A stretch of 64,000 bases of DNA. It comes from Cladopsammia gracilis (Eukaryota; Cnidaria; Anthozoa; Scleractinia; Dendrophylliidae). The translations under genes and the position numbers were made by a program. Positions 61,235-64,000 of the stretch are shown piece after piece (position 1 is the first letter of the stretch; each line of letters starts with the position of its first letter). The DNA lies in contig JAJGOT010001002.1 in assembly GCA_022457155.1 (NCBI GenBank), positions 1-64,000 on the forward strand, given 5' to 3'. Under the pieces are notes generated by a model. It made no database searches, was not told the origin of the DNA, and worked only from the letters and a program-made list of their open reading frames with translations.

Positions 61235-64000
61235 ATGAATAGTTTGAGTTTGAACAAATGAGATCAGTTGCTTTGAAATTTGGTTTGGAAGGATGGGAAC
61301 ATATTCGGAAAAAAAGTGAAATGTTGGAATTTTTAGATTGGGAATCAAGGCGAGTGAAGCGAGCAGAGCGAGCAAGCGAAGCGCTGCGAAGCGAGAGGCG
61401 AATGAGAAATTTACCTCCAAAACATATCCATCTCCTGGAAAAACGTTGGAGAGAAAGAGGATTGGAGAAAGTCTTGCGTCTTGCGAGAAATGTGGATAGA
61501 AAGAAAGAAATTCGTCAAAATCTCGCTGTTTTGAGAGGAATGGAATTGAAGCCAATGTTTGTGAAACGACAAGCTGCGTTAAAAGAGTTTGCGAGAGAAT
61601 TTGTGATATTGAATAGTGAAGAAATATCTGATAGATGGGAAGATGAAAAGAAGAATCCATTTGGTGAAGGATTTGGTGGAACTCCTCAAGATATGTTTGA
61701 AATTGTGCAACTGGACGTGGAAAAGTTGTTGAAGGAGAATGTGAGAAATAAAGTCAAGTTTGTTTTGAAATGTTTGATGCAGAAAGCAAATATGGCAACT
61801 GGAGAAACTGACATTATAAGCGCTGACTTTCACTCCGAAGTTGAAACGATTTTAGAAGGAAGTGATGTGAGAAAATTATTCACTCGAATGACTGAAAGGG
61901 TTCAAGAGAATTTTGCGAACTTTTTAAGGAAAGGCAGCAACTGGCAGTTTCTGAGATTTGAAGAATTGTCGAATTTCTTTGTGAGATTTCGACCGCTGAG
62001 AGGAAGAAGGTGGTTTCAACTTCCTAAAACACTTCAGAATAAGAAGGTGATTGTGAATATGAAAATAAAGATGAGCAATGTTTCAAGTGGTGTGTGACAC
62101 GAGCTTTGAATCCAGTTGAAAGGGATGAGGAACAAGTTACAAAGCTTCTGAGAAAGCAAAGTGAGAAGATTGATTGGGAGGGAGTTTCATTTCCAGTCAA
62201 ACTTGATAACATTGCAAAATTTGAAAGAAACAATCCAGGAATTGCTGTTTGGGTGTTTGGGTGTTTGGGTGGGAAAATGAAGTTGTGCCGTTGAGACAGT
62301 CAGAAGTGGAAGGAGGAAAACCTGTCGATTTGTTGCTGTTGCATAAACTACCCAAGTTAAAAGAAGGTGAAGAAAGAAAACTTGGGCAAAAGATTCAACC
62401 AAAGACTCATTATTGCTTGATTAAGAATATCAACTCACTGGTGCATGTGCAAGTCACCAAGCATAAACAAAGTGTTCATTGATGCAGAAGATGTTTGAAT
62501 TTCTTTGGTTCTGCTCAGAAACTAGCATTGCATGAAAAAGCTTGTTCCCAGTTTGAATCTGTCAGAATTGATATGCCAAAAGAGGGAAGTTCGGTGAAGG
62601 GGGAGAATTTTCAAAGAAAGCAAAAGCATCCATTTGCAATATATGCTGATTTTGAGGCAAGATTAGTTCCAATAGAAAGAAAGAAACAATCGGATGAGTT
62701 TTCTTTCACAGAAAAATTTCAGAAACACATTCCAGTTTCATATGCATTTCATGTGGTGAGTGATGTTGTGGAACGAGACCCAATTATCTTTAGAGCTGAC
62801 ACGGATGAAGAAGATGTTGAAGATCAATTTGTGAAAGATTTGGTTGAGGTTGTGCAGGGAATTCAAGACGAAGTGAAATTTCCCAAGAAGATGATTTTTG
62901 GGAAGGAAGAACGAAAAATATTTGAAAAAGCTAAAATTTGTTGGTTGTGTGAAGAAGAATTTGTGGCAAGTGACAAAATTGTTAGAGATCATTGCCACTT
63001 CACAGGAAATTCAGAGGTGCAGCGCATGAAACATGCAACCTCCAGTGTAGAAAGCCAAAATTCACCCACGTGTGTTTTTCCACAACTTGAAAAGCTATGA
63101 TGCGCATTTCATTGTGAAAGCATTGGGAAGAATTCCAGGAGATATCACATGTTTACCAAATACTGAAGAAAAATTTATTTCTTTCACGAAGAAGATAGAG
63201 ATGGGAAGATGGAAAGATGAGAATGGGAAAACGAGAATAGATTGGCATGAGATACGATTTCTGGATTCCTTTGGATTCATGTCACATGCATTGAGAGATT
63301 TAGTGAATAATTTGACTGATGAAGAGTTGATTGAAACAAAACGTGTATTTGGGAAAGATTGGGGATTAGCAAGGCAAAAAGGAATATTTCCAAATGAGTG
63401 GTTAAATTCTGTGAAAAAGTTTCAAGAAGAAAGTTTGCCGGAAGAAGATGCATTCTTTTCCCAGTTAACTGGAGAAGGAGTGAGCAAGGAAGATATGGAT
63501 CATGCAAGGAGAGTTTGGTTAGAAAGGAAAATGCAAAATATGGGAGATTTTCAAGATTTCTATTTGTTGTCAGATGTTTCATTGTTAGCTGATGTGTTTG
63601 AAGGATTCAGGAAAATTTGTCGAAAACACTATGACTTGGATCCAGCTTGGTTTTATACATCACCTGGGCTGGCTTGGGATGCTGCCTTGAAGACAAAAGG
63701 AGTAAAAGTTGAAATGGCAGATGCAACGGTGGAGAAAAGAAGAGTTGAATTGGAACTGCTGACAGACCCAGACATGTTGCTGTTCTTTGAAGGTGGAGTC
63801 CGTGGAGGAGTTTCCACGATATTTCATAGAAGAACGCAAGCAAACAATAAGTATATGGGAGATGATTTTGATCCAAAGAAAGAGTCAAAGTTTCTCCCAT
63901 ATTGGGATGCAAATAGCCTTTATGGATGGGCAATGACAAAACCCTTGCCAGTTGGAGCATTCGAGTGGATGAGTGAAGAAGACTTGGAGAAGTGGATAGA
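61235..64000 (+). pseudogene. POLB: Protein-primed DNA polymerase B, element C (partial, broken)
   Basis: Truncated by the window just after motif A (YWDANSLYGWAM, about 63900). It has the 8-bp triplication, the shared TGA at 62480-62482 and the shared frameshifts near 63019 and 63080. Private losses: one base near 61252 (so the readable frame restarts at 61258) and one near 62063. Confidence 0.93.

Larger units (their letters stand above)
1..64000. repeat. Tandem array of ~22.84-kb units (Polinton + LINE + satellite)
   Basis: The first bases of the window recur at 22838 and again at 45683, and every gene, the LINE and the satellite spacer recur in the same order and orientation. Periods are 22,837 and 22,845 bp; the third unit is cut by the window end. 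Units are nearly identical, differing by scattered substitutions and 1-2 nt indels. The repeat includes chromosomal satellite DNA outside the transposon ends, so the amplified unit is a chromosomal segment and not just the element. A macrosatellite made by unequal exchange is the simplest reading; an assembly duplication cannot be excluded from sequence alone. Confidence 0.97.
43562..64000 (+). mobile_element. Maverick/Polinton element C (right end beyond window)
   Basis: Third copy, complete from its left inverted repeat (AGTAGTTGG...) to the middle of the polymerase gene, where the window ends. Left flank is the satellite ending in ATCGTC (43556-43561). It carries the LINE at 49588-55140. 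Private lesions are in LINE ORF2, fibre genes 1 and 2, the phospholipase-like gene, the HTH-like gene and the polymerase N-terminus; ATPase, fibre gene 3, small basic gene and Pro/Glu-repeat gene are intact here. Confidence 0.93.

Noticed and set aside
1..64000. Viral replication concatemer or integrated head-to-tail genomes
   Set aside because: Each repeat unit contains six satellite monomers and target duplications outside the terminal repeats, which a viral concatemer would not have.

Overview
The window is animal nuclear DNA made almost entirely of one tandemly repeated block. A unit of about 22.84 kb starts again at 22838 (first period 22,837 bp) and at 45683 (second period 22,845 bp), so 64 kb holds about 2.8 head-to-tail units. 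Each unit is a large DNA transposon/endogenous virus of the Maverick/Polinton (adintovirus-like) class, followed by a spacer of about 0.8 kb built from six copies of a ~135-bp satellite. One complete element is visible (B, 20718-42747, 22,030 bp), with imperfect ~290-bp terminal inverted repeats and a perfect 6-bp target duplication ATCGTC inside the satellite. Element A (1-19904) lacks its left ~2.1 kb and element C (43562-64000) lacks its right end. I infer a metazoan host, perhaps a marine invertebrate such as a cnidarian, from the element class and the L1/Tx1-like LINE; the sequence alone does not fix the species.

Layout of an element, left to right. (1) Left inverted repeat; then a minus-strand block: small hypothetical protein, retroviral-type integrase, phospholipase A2-like protein, 54-residue zinc-ribbon protein, adenain-like cysteine protease, glycine/lysine-rich minor virion protein, and double-jelly-roll major capsid protein. 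(2) A small basic plus-strand gene, then the penton-like minor capsid gene (minus). (3) A minus-strand gene of unknown function split by a 5.55-kb LINE with a 9-bp target duplication TTCAAAATA. (4) A minus-strand Pro/Glu-repeat gene, divergent from the packaging ATPase. (5) Three consecutive fibre-like plus-strand genes, the first with a lamin-G/concanavalin-like domain. (6) Three unknown small genes (minus, plus, minus). (7) Protein-primed family B DNA polymerase, whose stop codon lies in the right inverted repeat.

The gene set covers a complete virus-like programme: replication (polymerase), integration (integrase), packaging (ATPase), virion building and maturation (capsid proteins, protease, minor proteins) and attachment (fibres, phospholipase). 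It is no longer functional. The polymerase, integrase, first fibre gene and LINE carry frameshifts or stops present in every copy visible, so they predate the amplification. Further 1-2 nt indels are private to one unit, and many look like residual long-read base-calling errors.

The inferred order of events is: Polinton insertion into a satellite array; decay and LINE insertion; then amplification of element plus six satellite monomers into a macrosatellite-like array, with exchange between units, because unit C is a mosaic of A-like and B-like variants. No tRNA, rRNA, CRISPR array or recognisable host gene was seen.
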